Assembly: GCA_934047225.1 (NCBI GenBank)
Contig: OW203986.1
Coordinates: 14,139,221 to 14,203,220 of the forward strand
Source of the DNA: Ypsolopha sequella
Taxonomy: Eukaryota; Arthropoda; Insecta; Lepidoptera; Ypsolophidae
DNA: 64,000 nt
Direction: 5' to 3'
Part shown: piece by piece, positions 1 through 11,567 of the stretch
Numbering within the stretch: the stretch's first letter is position 1
Layout of the letters: each line of letters opens with the position of its first letter
Translations under genes and position numbers: made by a program
The notes under the pieces: model-generated
What the model was told of the DNA's origin: nothing
The model's input: the letters and a program-made list of their open reading frames with translations, nothing else
The model's database searches: none

Positions 1-456
1 ATTACAAGATCTCTCTATTTGCGCAACAAGCATGATTTATTGACGCATTATCTTTCATATCTTTGCCAAAACCATTCTACCATCACAATAGCACTAGCAA
101 TACTTGTAATGTTAGGTTTACTATGTATTGACTATCAGCTCGTTTTGTATGCCTCTTTCCATCCTTTTTTTTTACCTAGCTCCATCTACCGCATGACATT
201 CTACATAGTTAAAATAACTCAGCAGTATCTCCACATCTGCGATTTACTGCCAGCCTCTTATCTGATCGTCATCCACCAGCCAAGTAGAAAGCTACGCTAA
301 ATGGCACTGGATTATAATAATGTACCACGTAACATGACTATTCATGTCAGGAACTTTTGTTTATAACACTCGAGCGGTTAAGGATTGGGAAATTGGTGGT
401 GTGATAATCTTTACAGGTGAACTTTATTTGTTATACCGCAGCAAATTCAAAATTAA
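1..456. other. No recognised feature
   Basis: AT-rich sequence. An open stretch at 19-300 (plus) has no ATG start at its beginning and encodes a hydrophobic, low-complexity peptide that I do not recognise; I do not treat it as a gene. Confidence 0.5.
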
Positions 457-854
457 TTTTCAATGCAAGTGCTCGTAAAGGCCCACTTTTTATGCATCAA
501 AACCGAACAGAAAGTCGATTATTTTGCCCAAGGGCTTTATTATAATATAATTGTTTTTTTTTGTTTTTTTACAATGGTTGTCTAACCTGCAGCCTTTCCT
601 GTGTTCCATAAATGTTATACTTTTTTTCCACTGTTTAACGGCTCTGGATACAGTCCTTTTGAGCCAATCATAATTTAAAGTTCACAAGATTATATTTGTT
701 TTATTTCCTCACACTATGCATTGAAAAAAGTAGTATGATACACGGGCGTAAGAGCAATATATTACTCGGTTACGTTAAAAACACTCGCTTCGCTCGTGTT
801 TTAAATCGTCCTCGTAATTTATTCCTTTTCGCCCTTGTAGCATAAACTACTATT
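457..854 (+). repeat. Family A interspersed repeat with hairpin 3' module
   Basis: One of three copies in the window (others at 27833-28210 plus and 45095-45487 minus). It begins TTTTCAATGCAAGTGCTCG and ends GCATAAACTACTATT. The first ~270 bp is bounded by TTTTCAATGCA and, near 715-727, its inverse TGCATTGAAAA. The last ~125 bp (729-854) folds back on itself around the centre CACTCGCTTCGCTCGTG: the stretch with ATACACGGGCGTAAGAG on one side pairs with CGCCCTTGTAGCATAAAC on the other. No coding frame survives across copies. It is probably a non-autonomous DNA element or two elements that travel together; I cannot assign a superfamily. Confidence 0.75.
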
Positions 855-3137
855 GTGTATAAATGGCGTCACAATACTGATCTTAACCACTGTTGAACTA
901 AGTATAACTTGAAAAAAAGCAAAAATAATTCTGTCTCCCAGAAATCAACCACGATAACATTTTATTTTATTGATTCTAACTCTATCAGGTAGTAAAAGTT
1001 CTATTCGCGTTATTTTAATATACAATAGGTATACTTAATACTGGATAACCTTCAGAATCCAACCCCAAAAATAATAAAAGTCATATTTTTTTAAGATCTA
1101 CAAAAATATATACGACATTTTTATAACTAACCAGACAACCTTAAATTCGCTTTGAGCTTTTATCGCGAAGATACGAAGTATTTTTAAACATAAACTTAGC
1201 TGTAAAATAACGAAACTCTTCAGTGATCGCTATAAATGTTTCAGCATGCTCGTCAAGCATTCCAGAGTACCTACTTATTATCGAAACATTTTATGTTGAT
1301 TATAGTCGATAAAATCGATACGACATTAACCTCTCAAATCGGGCCAAGTCATCAGCAGGCAGTCAAGTTGCCGCCAACTCGCGGTTCAGAAGCAGTTGAA
1401 CTTGGCTCATAACCTTTCTACTTTGTAATCAATTTATCTTTGGAGAACACTGCAAATTTGAACCTAATAAGAGCGGAATAAGGTGGAATTGAAATCAAGA
1501 ATAGTTTTGCATAAAAGTTGTAGGAGAATGGTAAAGTTGACGTTGATTGATATTATATCAATGCTAAAGTGAGCGCGATAGGCACTTTTGATTCATTATC
1601 TTTTGTCTTATGATACTTTTATATGGCCAGACTCACGCATTATTGATTTACGACACTATCAGGAAAATTTGTAATCGGAGCGAAAAGTGAGCCTTGCAGC
1701 ACTTTCTCTGGCGGTACAACATTTAAACTTATTTTATTACACAAATCATTGAACGTACACAATGGAACTAAACAAATTTAAAACTGGAAAATACACCACA
1801 ACCTAAATGAAAAAATACATAAAAGAAAACTGTGATTTAGTCAATCAAATCAGTCAAATCCTGGAATAGTTAGGACCACAACAATAATTTCATCTGAATA
1901 AGGATATTTTTATAGCGCTATAAGCCAATGGTATTGTGAAAAAGATGGACATAACCTAAAAAAAAGTGCAGTTCAGAGTGGTGCTATTTATTCAAGTCAA
2001 ATCATTGAATGAATGGACACTTTATTGTACACAAAAGAAACATGAAAAGAAAAGCAAGAGTTCCGAAAAAATAATCTTCTACAAAGGCGGACTTATCACC
2101 TGAAGCGATTTCTTCCAACCAACCTTTCGGTGGTGAAGAAATTATTAAAACAAGAAAATTAAAAGGGCGATAGATAAAATACTGATAATATTATAATGAT
2201 AAAATTATGATTAAAATAAAATAATCATTCCTTCGTTATCGAAGACATTTATGGTTTTACAATTTAAAAACAAATTATTTTTGGTAAGATTAATTTTTTT
2301 AGATACAACACTGTTTTAAACTGACAAAATAGCGTCGTCGTTTTATTAGACGCGGAGAAGTATTCTCTATCATGTTTGGGCGATACTTATTTTCTTGGCC
2401 TACTGCACTTTGGGAATAATACGAGTTTGAGACCTCTATGTACACAAATGATTCAATTTAGATTTACTCGTAGATGAATCAATCAATACGTTATTTAGAT
2501 TTTATAAGAGAACTAAGTTTTCTACACGAACCTTAAAATAAATTATGTACAAATATTTTCTTTACTGATTACCATAATTGAAATACTTGGAATTTTTCTA
2601 TGGAAATATTGAAAAGAAAATAGATGTTCTTTTAGAAAATGTTAAGCCTAATTCGTGGTGATACTAACAATGAGATGAAAAGCGATTTGTATTCACTTGA
2701 GAATACTTTATGGAGGACAACGTTTCGAAAGAGAACCAAGTAGCAAGGACAACAAAGAAAGAAGTAGGACAACAAATCACAGAATTTGTACGAACTCCTT
2801 ACTAATGTTTCGGTCGGAGGCCACACAAGTGCTGATGCTTTATGCGTATATAACAACACTTATTGCAGGGATGTTTTCACGAAAATTCACTTGAGAAAAC
2901 ATGTGTAATAGAAGAATGAAAAGTACGTAGCCGTATATCACCGTGGATACAATCTGTTTAAAAATGTCCTTCATGTGTTACGTTACAAAGGATTTTGGAA
3001 TTTTACGAGGGTGTTATATGATTACTCTACACCCACATGCCATTCCGTTCTTGAGTGATACCGTGTTTCTGTTAATGATGGAATCTTAATAATTAATTAT
3101 TTAAATTGGATACAATTTTTTTTTGTTATACTGGGTG
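855..3137. other. No recognised feature (2.3 kb)
   Basis: AT-rich unique-looking sequence. Short open stretches at 2632-2894 lie on both strands over the same bases, the usual sign of chance frames. I see no SINE box, terminal inverted repeat or family shared with the rest of the window. Confidence 0.45.
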
Positions 3138-3141
3138 TTAA

Positions 3142-3502
3142 GAGGCCGGCGCAGTAATCCTTGTACGTACAAACGAAATACCAAAATCATTTGTAAATCA
3201 TAGATATTCTTAGGATAGTGTGTGTTTCTTCCGATTGTATATCAGAATATCTAGGTTCCCAAATATATATTTTGAAAGGACTCTGATTTAAAGACGACAC
3301 TATTATCTATTTAAAATTACCATAGAAAGCTTACTTCTCTCATATTTCATGTTTAAATTAGCGTTTTTATTTAATATATATTTGGGAACCTAGATAGTAT
3401 GTAATGCAATTGGAATAAATACACACCACCTTAAGAATATCTATGATTTACAAATGGTTTTGGTATTTCGTTTGTATGAAATAGGATTACTGCACCGGCC
3501 TC
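3142..3502. mobile_element. Foldback MITE with TTAA target duplication (family D)
   Basis: The two halves are inverted copies of each other. The left end starts GAGGCCGGCGCAGTAATCC and the right end finishes GGATTACTGCACCGGCCTC. The arms extend inward over roughly 130 bp, through a shared AAATCATAGATATTCTTA stretch and a shared TATATATTTGGGAACCTAG stretch. TTAA sits immediately outside each end (3138-3141 and 3503-3506), as for elements moved by piggyBac-like transposases; that assignment is inference. The terminus TTAAGAGGC is shared with family B. Confidence 0.8.
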
Positions 3503-3506
3503 TTAA

Positions 3507-3922
3507 GTGGCTGCACAATGCTAAAATTCAGTCCTGCTCTAACGCTTTTGTTTTTTAACTGTCTATCTTGATCAGATGCGGCGCACGCAAAACTTTAGTT
3601 ATTTTGAAATCGCGGCTACATTAGGACAATAACTATAATTTTTTATGTAATAAATATGGTTTTTTCCAATAAGTATCTGCGCGTGTTGGTTTCTTTTCAA
3701 TCGGTTTTGAAATATGGAAACTGAATCACTTTTTTCGTGAAATTCATGCTTTTCAAAAAGTATTATAATTAAAAGAAGATTAAAAGTAGTATGTATATTT
3801 TGTAGAGTGTAATTAATAATTGTCTTGAATCAATAAACACGCCATATTTTTTTCATATTTTTGCCTTCTGCTTTGACGGAACTGAATCCAATACAAAACT
3901 GGTGTTTAGCATTGTGGAGCCC
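3507..3922. other. No recognised feature
   Basis: AT-rich sequence between two MITEs. No coding or structural signal recognised. Confidence 0.45.
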
Positions 3923-4012
3923 CTTAACATGAAGTTGCGGAAGCCAAAAATTGCCGATAGTACTTGTGCATACAGAAAGTTGTTTGTATGGACGAGTACT
4001 ACCATACTCATA
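3923..4012. repeat. Collapsed remnant of the 7041-type MITE
   Basis: The segment with TTAACATGAAGTTGCGGAAG matches the terminal region of the element at 7041-7293, and it continues into GTTGTTTGTATGGACGAGTA, which matches near the other end of that element. The interior is missing, so this is a deletion derivative. Confidence 0.5.
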
Positions 4013-4880
4013 TACTTAAAATACATGTTTTGTAAGCAAAAAGTACGATATACGGAGAAGATAATAATACAAACATTTTACGTATTATCGGCATCTTACC
4101 CAAAAACCAAATTTATCCCTGCAATAAAACATGATTGAAAACAACTGGCACCTCGCGCCCAATACTCAATTGGATCCACAACATTTGAGGATTAATTTAT
4201 TTGCATGAAAATAGAAAACACAATAAAATGCTAAAAGCGTTTACATGTTTCATTGCGATTTTTGTGGACATTCAATTATTCATTTCAAACCTCAAAGGTT
4301 CGAATATTTATGTGATCCCTTTGAAACGGTGTTTAATTGTTTTTATTTAGGATTTGGGCGCGTAACAACAGACGTAAAAATGCGAGGAGGACTCGTATAA
4401 AGATAGTAGATGCTAGTGATTGTTGGCACTTGGTGGAGTTTATAAAACATTGTTTTAAAAACACTTGTACTTATCCACATATTACGTACAACTTTATTAT
4501 GCCCGACCGGTTTCGCTGTAAAGCATTTTCTAGGACTTTTTACACATCCTAACTAACAAATAAATAATATAAACTACAATCATGTCTAAAATGACGTATA
4601 AAGTTTTATATTTTTTCAAAAAAAAAATTTTCTTATCTTTTTCATTGTACGAAACAAACGTGCGTAGAAAAAGTTTTTTTTATGTTAGGGGTGCTCAAAC
4701 AAAAATCCACGACATATTATGGAAAACTATTTATTCTGGGCAGCCACTCTATAAAAAGTCTTTTCATTCAATCAGAACTATTACGAAAGACTTGACCTAC
4801 AGGTGGTATATTATTAGATTTAGAGTAACTTTAATTACTTTGTTATTGTAGTTTTAATTTCTCCTGCACGCCTTCCAACT
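4013..4880 (+). other. Spacer with an unrecognised 89-codon frame
   Basis: An ATG-initiated frame at 4582-4851 (89 residues) is rich in Lys, Phe, Tyr and Ile, as expected from AT-rich DNA. I recognise no domain. Another open stretch at 4337-4552 also matches nothing I know. Neither has a supporting promoter, splice or polyadenylation context, so no CDS is called. Confidence 0.35.
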
Positions 4881-4885
4881 ACTTT

Positions 4886-5255
4886 TTAGGGTTCCGTAGT
4901 CAAAAACAAGGAACCCTTATAATTTTGCCATGTCCGTCTGTCTGTCTGTCCGCGGCTTAGCTTAGAGACTATTAGTACTAGAAAGCTGTAATTTGGCATG
5001 GGTATACATATTTATCACGCCGATAAAGTAATACAGTAAAATTTTGAAATAGATTTTTTTTAGGGTACCTCTCCTACACGTAAAGTGGGGATGATTTTTT
5101 TTTCTCGTCTATCCCCTAGTGTAGGGTGTCGTTGGGTAGGTAATTTAAAAATATCGGGGGTGTGAGAAGACTATTTTTCGATCCAGCGTTCCGTTGCGAA
5201 ATATTAAGCGTAAACGTAAAGTGGGGATGATTTTTTTTTCTCGTCTATTCCCTTG
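4886..5255 (+). repeat. GGGTTCCGTA-type lepidopteran repeat, 5' part
   Basis: Opens with TTAGGGTTCCGTAGTC followed by GGAACCCTTATAATTTTGCC and a (GTCT)n run near 4927-4950, the signature of an interspersed repeat very common in moth and butterfly genomes. Inside are two direct copies of a ~38-bp segment beginning CGTAAAGTGGGGATGA (about 5077-5115 and 5213-5252). The usual closing GGCCGGTTTTTT is absent, so the copy is 3' incomplete. The repeat's class is not settled from sequence alone. Confidence 0.65.
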
Positions 5256-5570
5256 GAAAAAATTTAGAATAGAAATAGAATAGAAAATCGTTTATTTACA
5301 GTCACAATCACATACAACACAGAAAAAGAAGACATAAGACATGAAGAAAATTTCAATCAAAAAATTAAAACAAAATAATTTAACACTAAGTAACACTTAA
5401 AATTATCACACATTGAAACAGAACAAAAACACTACATGTACTTAATCTACCTTAAACGCGAGTGGCGTGAGATCGTGACGGCAAAAAGGTTCTGACTCAG
5501 CATAGTTTTGCAGACGGATCTGCAACGCTGGTTATTCTGCCAGAACCAGCCACGGTGAATGAGACCACGC
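5256..5570 (-). mobile_element. Non-LTR retrotransposon 3' end (minus strand)
   Basis: On the minus strand this reads as an untranslated 3' region containing CCTTTTTGCCGTCACGATC and ending ATAAACGATTTTCTATTC plus a (TATTC)n-like tail, a typical arrangement for insect LINE 3' ends. There is no reverse transcriptase coding sequence here; the copy is strongly 5' truncated, as most LINE insertions are. I recognise the style but not the exact family. Confidence 0.55.
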
Positions 5571-5936
5571 TAATTACTCTAAGTAGCAAAGCTTAGACAA
5601 AATAAATAAAACAAATAATTTTAAAATAAAAGAATGTAGTGTAGGTAGGTGACATATATATAGAAAAATATATACTATAACAACATTAATACTGATGTAA
5701 TAAACATAATATGGAATAAATGAGAAGAAGTAAAGAATGAAGAATGGAAAGCTGCCTGAATGCACGTGGGAATCACTTAATCATGTTGCAGTCGCTGTTT
5801 TGATTATATAAAAATATAAAGTAAATTTTTTTTATTATTATCTTTTATAACTATAAATAAAAGATCTTCAATGAGAAGACACTTGAATATAAAGATGGAC
5901 GAACGGACAATTAGCGTCACATATCACAATGAATAA
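5571..5936. other. No recognised feature
   Basis: AT-rich spacer between two retrotransposon fragments of opposite orientation. Confidence 0.4.
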
Positions 5937-6119
5937 AACGCAATGTTGGGCAAATCGTTTAGTGTTGAGGCTGTCAGACTGTGGAAGGCACTGCCCTCGG
6001 AAATCTGTGATTCTCCGTCTCTAAACATATTAAAAAGACGTCTAAAATGGATACAAGTTTTTACATGGATAAATGTTTTTAAATCATCGAAAAATACCAA
6101 GTACTTACAGAGATATTAA
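5937..6119 (+). pseudogene. C-terminal end of a non-LTR retrotransposon ORF2 (fragment)
   Basis: The only stretch that reads clearly as retrotransposon protein. A 60-residue frame, opening after an in-frame stop at 5934-5936 and ending with TAA at 6117-6119, contains FSVEAVRLWKALPSEI, then SPSLNILKRRLK. This matches the motif that closes the ORF2 polyprotein in Jockey- and CR1-like LINEs: F.V.AVRLWN.LP..I, then a Ser-Pro-Ser-Leu hinge and a basic helix. Endonuclease and reverse transcriptase domains are absent, so the copy is 5' truncated and cannot move. The AT-rich sequence after the stop is probably its 3' untranslated region, but I cannot mark its end. The clade is inferred from this motif alone. 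Confidence 0.7.
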
Positions 6120-7040
6120 CAATCAAAGTTTGAAGTAAAATTAATGTACTGCTAAACGCCCGCCGAAATGAGCGCGTTGCCCACTTGACCGATTTGACGT
6201 CACACGACTCTACCGTGTGCGGACGCTCTACAGATTTTACGCTGTTTCTCGTTTTTAGTCTAAAAGGGCACTACCTTTTACTTTCGTTATATCCTAAGTA
6301 CCTAGTATATTTATTACTCTATTATGTATTATTTATGTGTATGTATCCAATTATTGAAACAAAATAAAACTCAAATAACATTCAAATACTTAAAAAGCTA
6401 CCTAAAAATAAAACTTATGTATGTATTATTTTATGTACTGTAAGTATCATGTCTAAGTATTAAAAAGTAGGTACGTATATTTTTATTTATTTTTGCCATA
6501 TATATTATTATTGTGTATTAACTTGTTATATAATTAATTATGTAACGGTACACGTATGTATATCTACTTTTGTATCTATCACTTATTTTATATCACCAGA
6601 GGTAAACTAGAAGAAATCTCTTCTTAGAGATAAGTTTGCCTTTGTACATATTTTTTCTTGTAAGTATAAGTTTGTTGTGTTCGTGTACAATAAGGAATAA
6701 AGGATAATAAAACATACCACTTTTAGATACTATCGATGTATCAAGTTTCGCAATTCACAATCTCAAGTACATATGAATCTCGATAATGAAGATTATTTTT
6801 ATCTTCTTACCCTTTGCAAAGTTGGAAGACGAGGACACAGACAGTTTGGAATCAGACTGTATGCATGATGGCTGAGTGTTGAATTGTTGAAAGAGAGTGC
6901 AGGAAGAGACGAGAGTAAGCTTTCTTCATTATGATGGAAGAACTCAAATGTAGAAAGTCAGACAGACAGCCGTAACAAAAGAAAGATAAAAGGATGTCGC
7001 TTTAAATTTTAAAATGTATTTTGCTTTATTGTTAGATATT
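6120..7040 (+). other. Probable LINE 3' UTR, then unremarkable sequence
   Basis: Follows the ORF2 fragment. Up to about 6715 it is AT-rich, ending near GGAATAAAGGATAATAAAAC, which could be the polyadenylation signal and tail of the truncated LINE. The remainder to 7040 shows nothing I can name. Confidence 0.35.
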
Positions 7041-7293
7041 CAGGGTGTTAATATTAAAGTTGCGGAAGCCGGAAACTGGCAATAGTTGCAAGCCATACGA
7101 ACAACGTATCGTAAAAAAAATTTAAAAATCGAGAAAAAAAAAACAGTTGTTTCATGCATTTTGTTCGGGTCACTTTTCTATGGAACAGCTGATTTTTTTT
7201 CGCGATTCAAGGGTTGGCTCCATAGTAAAAGTTGTTCGTATGGACGAGTACCATCGCCAGGTTCCGGCTTCCACAACATCATATTAACGCCCA
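7041..7293. mobile_element. MITE with ~65-bp inverted repeats and TA flanks
   Basis: The left end CAGGGTGTTAATATTAAAG and right end ATCATATTAACGCCCAG are imperfect inverted copies that continue inward through TTGCGGAAGCCGGAA and CCATACGAACAAC. TA dinucleotides lie just outside, consistent with Tc1/mariner-type insertion (inference). The centre carries poly-A and poly-T tracts and no coding sequence. Confidence 0.65.
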
Positions 7294-7903
7294 GTATAGA
7301 AAATAAGTGATAAAGGAATCGAGAAGGAATGTCTTGCATTTTATCGTTTCTACATAAATACTGAAAACTGCAGGTAAATCCAAAGACAAGGTAACTCAAT
7401 GATGACGGAAGGTCATATTCATTGGATTGGAATATCAGCTAGATTGCTTCCCAATAGACTTGAGTCGTCAATAGACTATTTACTGGGCTCGAGAAATAGG
7501 GTCCTCCACCACATGTACAGTTAGAGTGAAGTTAGCTCCGGCGAGACGTATAGAGAGAGATAGATGACAAAGATATAGACGAACTTCAGAGGCGCATGTA
7601 AGATTGAACAGACGACGTACGATCCTTGATTGAATAACAATCAGCACGTGATTGATGTCAATTGTCAATTCAAAACATTCAATTGCGATAACTGTGTCGC
7701 TGTTCGGAACACTTGACCGAATTTCACACCCGCCCGCCGAGGACCTTTGTAGTAGTTTTATTTCAAACTGAAAAATTCGATTTTCAAGAACTCTTCAGCG
7801 GTTTTAAAGTAGGTTGTTATGGGAGTAGACCCGTTCTACAAATGGAAAGAGTGTTAATAGTCTAGATTATTTATGTTTTGGACGAAACTCGATGATAAAA
7901 CAT
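7294..7903. other. No recognised feature
   Basis: Short open stretches on both strands (7178-7399 and 7480-7668 minus) show no domain and no context. Unremarkable sequence. Confidence 0.4.
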
Positions 7904-8091
7904 GATTATTGTAAAACGGCTCACCTCAATAAGTATTTTTGATCGGGATAGCCAGGATAGCCAGTGCGAGACGCAACGTCGTCGTGGAAGCGTCTTCACT
8001 CGCCCAGAAGAAGGCAGTCTGAATCTGCTGAAACTGGTCGGCTATCCCGATCAGAAATACTTATTGAGGTCAGCCGTTTTGCATTAATCAT
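7904..8091. mobile_element. Palindromic MITE with GATCGGGATAGCC arms
   Basis: The left arm includes AAAACGGCTCACCTCAATAA and GATCGGGATAGCC; the right arm repeats them inverted as GGCTATCCCGATCAG and TTATTGAGGTCAGCCGTTTT, giving ~55-bp arms around a ~75-bp centre. Two open stretches overlapping the element are products of the palindrome, not genes. A diverged relative of one arm lies at 59125-59170. Confidence 0.65.
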
Positions 8092-9401
8092 TATTTATGT
8101 TTTGTTGGAGATATCTCCAGAAGTCTGGAGAAACCAAAATCTCTCTTGATTATTAAAATATCTAAATTTTAATACAATCTACACATATAAAAGAGCTCCA
8201 TGACTGTCTGACTGCCTGAACGTGCCACAGAAGATAGAAACATGAAATTTAGAACAGTCTTTGGCCAGGTTACATACAAAAATCTTCAAACCTCTTTGTA
8301 ACATTATATTCCTTAGGAGTTGTAGAGGAAAACTAAAAAAAGTTTTTTTTTTCAAATTCTCCGATTAAGGGGGTGAAACGGGGTGTACATTTTTTTATCC
8401 AAAACGTGTTCTCAACGGGTATCTAAAACGGGCAGTTCATATCCCAAACCTGCGCGGACGATCGCGGTTATGTCCTGTAGTAAAATATAATCAAATAAGT
8501 TATAGAACGATTCAGTATAAGATATAAGTATGTATTTAAGTCTAATAATAGCAAAACCTTACTGGAAAAAAATTATCTGAGAAAGTGCTGCCTTATTAGA
8601 AAAAAAAATTGTAGAATAATTATATATAAAGTTATCAGAAACGTCTATTTCAAAATTTTTACTTATGTCAAAAGCGGCTGTTTTTAGCGTAAGTTAAAGC
8701 TTATCAAAGACGTTGTCTATGAAAACTATGCTATTTAAAAATAGTTCTTCTAGAACTATAGCAGACTTCCAATCAATCTTCTGGTAGGTAAGTAATTATT
8801 TTTTTTAAAAATTGGCGGCGTTTTCATAGCATATTAGTACCTCAACACAGTGGCCTTTTAATACGATGACGGTAAACACCGTGTCGTCAAAAGAACGACA
8901 CTCTCCTTGAAAATGCTGAAATTGTATCGATGAAGCAGTTGTTCCTTTATAAGAAACATTCTATCTCAACCTGTCCCATGCCGGCAAAAAATATAACAAT
9001 TGAATATATTGTGTGTAAAAGTGAAAACTGCATTCATACTTGTGAAAATTATACATAATTATCTGAAATGATCACTGCTCAACTCTTTTTGGTAATGTCG
9101 TAAATCTTGCTCGAGAAACTTTCTAACTAACATTGACAACCGCATTCGAATCTTCTCAGTGGTTCCCAAGTGTTTTTTTTATTATGCACAATGCTGTTAC
9201 GCTTTGCCACTATATCAAGTGTCGATGGAACCTAGGATGAAGAGCGTTCGCCCAAAAGGTACCTGTTTACTCTTCTTATAAAAAAATCTGGGTTGTAATA
9301 AGTTATAAGCAAACATACATACAGACAGGCAGACTGCATTTTATATGTACTCCTATAAAAGAGAAGAAAAATAACATAATAAAATATTAACAGTTAGCTG
9401 C
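8092..9401. other. Mostly unrecognised; possible repeat fragment at 8160-8500
   Basis: 8160-8500 starts with TATAAAAGAGCTCCATGACTG and continues through ATGAAATTTAGAACAG and GGGGGTGAAACGGGGTG, wording common in dispersed (often Helitron-linked) lepidopteran repeats, but I see no Helitron ends. The rest is AT-rich and featureless. Confidence 0.3.
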
Positions 9402-9405
9402 TTAA

Positions 9406-9816
9406 GAGGCTATGCGAATTTTATTTTTGTCACTGTCACTCCAAGCGAAAATACACTCAGTGCGAGAGGGGCGGATTCAGGGCGAAAGCAAAAAATGTTA
9501 GTTTTAATTTTTATAAAAAACTAAAATAGCTAGCAAAATATCAAATATCTAATCTTTAGATAATGTTGAAACACACCTAATAAAATATGTTTGAGTTCTG
9601 TACCTATGGTTCCTATTCGTCAAACGAAGATAAAAAGTGTGTTTGAGGTAATTTCAACAATTATTTCTAGCGAGGAAAATGTATCTAAACATGTTTTCCA
9701 ATTTCAAAACCCTAGATTATATAGTCAAAATGTATATACAAGAAATTTATTAAAAATTTCCGTATATTTCATTAAATATACAAAAAAGAAGCACCTCTAG
9801 TTTTTTACATATCGCC
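9406..9816 (+). mobile_element. Family B TTAA element with ~70-codon frame, copy 1
   Basis: Ends GAGGCTATGCGAATTTTA (left) and CATATCGCC (right), with TTAA immediately outside both (9402-9405 and 9817-9820). Relative to copy 4 the left and right termini match as imperfect inverted repeats (10 of the first 13 positions). An internal frame starting at ATG 9606 (MVPIRQTKIKSVFE) runs to TAG at 9800; it has an in-frame 3-nt deletion against the other copies. I do not recognise the peptide. The differences from copy 4 within the frame are mostly amino-acid changing, so I see no sign of selection between these two. Confidence 0.75.
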
Positions 9817-9820
9817 TTAA

Positions 9821-10554
9821 ATATTATTATTACTTTATAGTTACCCATATAATAAATTCTTGTTTAAAAACATAAAATGAAAATAAAACAGCCAGAAATA
9901 AACAATTTTATAGCTAAACTTCAAATAAACGTATAATTGCAATTGAAAACCAGAGAAAGGGAACATTAATAAAAGGAGCAACTACTCGTATGTCTTTACA
10001 TTCAATCAGCATTAAAAAGATCATTACCAACAATTTAATGGGAAATGCAAAACGAGGAGCTATCATGAAAGTGTCTTTGTATTGCCTTACTTTTATAGTG
10101 ATTTGAGTATCAGTCTCTATCGTAAAATGCTGTACTTACTAACCGACTTCAGAAAATTCAAAGTTTATTTTAGGGGCAATAGCCAATCTGTGTGACCTTG
10201 TTCAATATTTAGATTGTTGAATCAATACACATGGAAAGTTCACCTCAGAAATAAACTAACATTTTCTGGGAAAATGCAACAGAATTGCAGGCACGTTCTG
10301 TGGAGCAATTTTAGGTTTTCACGCGACGTGATGACTAATTTTGGAAAACGCACGGTAAAGCTATTTCGAATTCTAGCTTTTTTTTATATGAGTTGTCGGC
10401 AAACTGGGCATGTCCTAATCTACCAAGGCATATCATGAAGTCTGTTAAAACTACGGGGGTCGTATTGCTCCGTTCCGCTTCGATCACCTCCCAACAATTG
10501 TTTACATCTAAACTTTGATTTTTTGTTTGAAATACTTTTGATTTCATACATCAT
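9821..10554. other. No recognised feature
   Basis: AT-rich spacer between a family B element and the hAT-like element. Overlapping short frames on opposite strands at 10214-10547 are not convincing. Confidence 0.4.
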
Positions 10555-11567
10555 GTCATTATCAGTGGCGGGCCTGGAACTTTTTACTGAAGAAGTTAAG
10601 ACAATGTTAAGTATGACTATTAAAGAAATATAAAAATAATAGAAAACTAACCTGAATTTTTTTTTATGAAAATGTGTGCTTTAGGGCATGCCTTGGCGCC
10701 ACACAATTTATTTTTCTTAAACATACGCGGAAATATTATCATTACTTTTGAATAAAGAACACGCGAAGTATCATATTTACGTAGACTGAAAAACCAAAAT
10801 CACTTCCCGGCGCATTCTTTGAATTTGGAACGAAGAGCGCACTGGCAATGTTGTATGAAACGGTGTGCTGTTTGAATTTAGAACTCTTTCCACATTGCGT
10901 TCTCGTGGCTGTATAGCCACAGATGCGTTTATCTTTTGGCACAAACTGTAAAAAAAAAATTGGCGGTAAAGAGGAGTTCGTTGTTATTTGGTTAATAATA
11001 AATTAAAATGAGTTCCGATGATTCTGAAAATGAAAATGAAATGGACATTGACTGCACTCCACCAGATTTAAGATCGGAAGCTAAATTAGCGATGGAAAAC
11101 CTACTTCCAGCGAAATCAAAAGAAAAATATATAAAAGTATATGAAAATTTCATGTTCTGGAAAAACGAGAAAAATGCAAAATTGTTCTCCGAAACAGTGT
11201 TTTTGGCGTATTTCAATGAAATTGCTAAAACTAAAAAGCCATCTACATTATGGGCGATTTATTCTATGCTGAAATGTACAGTTCATATTAAAAACAGCAT
11301 TGACTTGAAGAACTACGGAAATTTAACGACTTATGTAAAAGGCCCTTTTTTATTTCCTTGCATTTTTTTAAGAAAAGCACTATATATGTCGCCTGCGGCT
11401 CGGCCTTCAAACTCATACTCGACCTGCAATTGCCTATTTCGCTGCCTTTGCAATAATGTACTATTTTTCAAAATTGTTTTTTGTTATTTTTATATTTTTT
11501 ACTAGTCATACTTATTATTGTCATTGCTTTTCCAGCGAAAAGTTCTAGGCACGCCACTGGTCATGAT
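10555..11567. mobile_element. hAT-like non-autonomous element (TIRs plus 8-bp duplication)
   Basis: The element proper is 10563-11559. The left terminus CAGTGGCGGGCCTGGAACTT and right terminus AAGTTCTAGGCACGCCACTG form ~20-bp imperfect inverted repeats of the CAGTGGCG kind seen in many insect hAT elements. Flanking octamers GTCATTAT (10555-10562) and GTCATGAT (11560-11567) agree at 7 of 8 positions, the target-duplication length expected for hAT. No hAT transposase is visible inside. Instead the interior carries a tyrosine-recombinase-like exon (11008-11331) and a CG-rich module (about 11377-11480), so either the recombinase element landed inside a hAT MITE or the hAT ends captured it. Confidence 0.7.
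11008..11331 (+). CDS. Crypton-like tyrosine recombinase N-terminal exon (fragment)
   Basis: ATG-initiated; the open frame continues to 11505 but only the first ~108 residues look like real protein. After an acidic start (MSSDDSENENEMDID) comes TPPDL, then LLPAKSKEKYIKVYENFMFW, then SETVFLAYFNEIAK, then KPSTLWAIYSMLK. This is the all-helical core-binding (SAM-like) domain that precedes the catalytic domain in phage-integrase-type recombinases, in the form found in insect Crypton-related proteins. The catalytic R-H-R-Y domain is absent. The similarity stops at about NLTTYVK, where TTATGTAAAAGG could be a splice donor, so this may be a first exon. The remaining ~57 codons look like read-through. 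Domain recognition rests on motif memory, not a search. Confidence 0.6.

Noticed and set aside
7902..8149. Two overlapping open frames
   Set aside because: Both lie across the palindromic MITE at 7904-8091 and arise from its arms.
8160..8500. Intact Helitron
   Set aside because: No 5'-TC / CTRR-3' ends with a terminal hairpin could be found.
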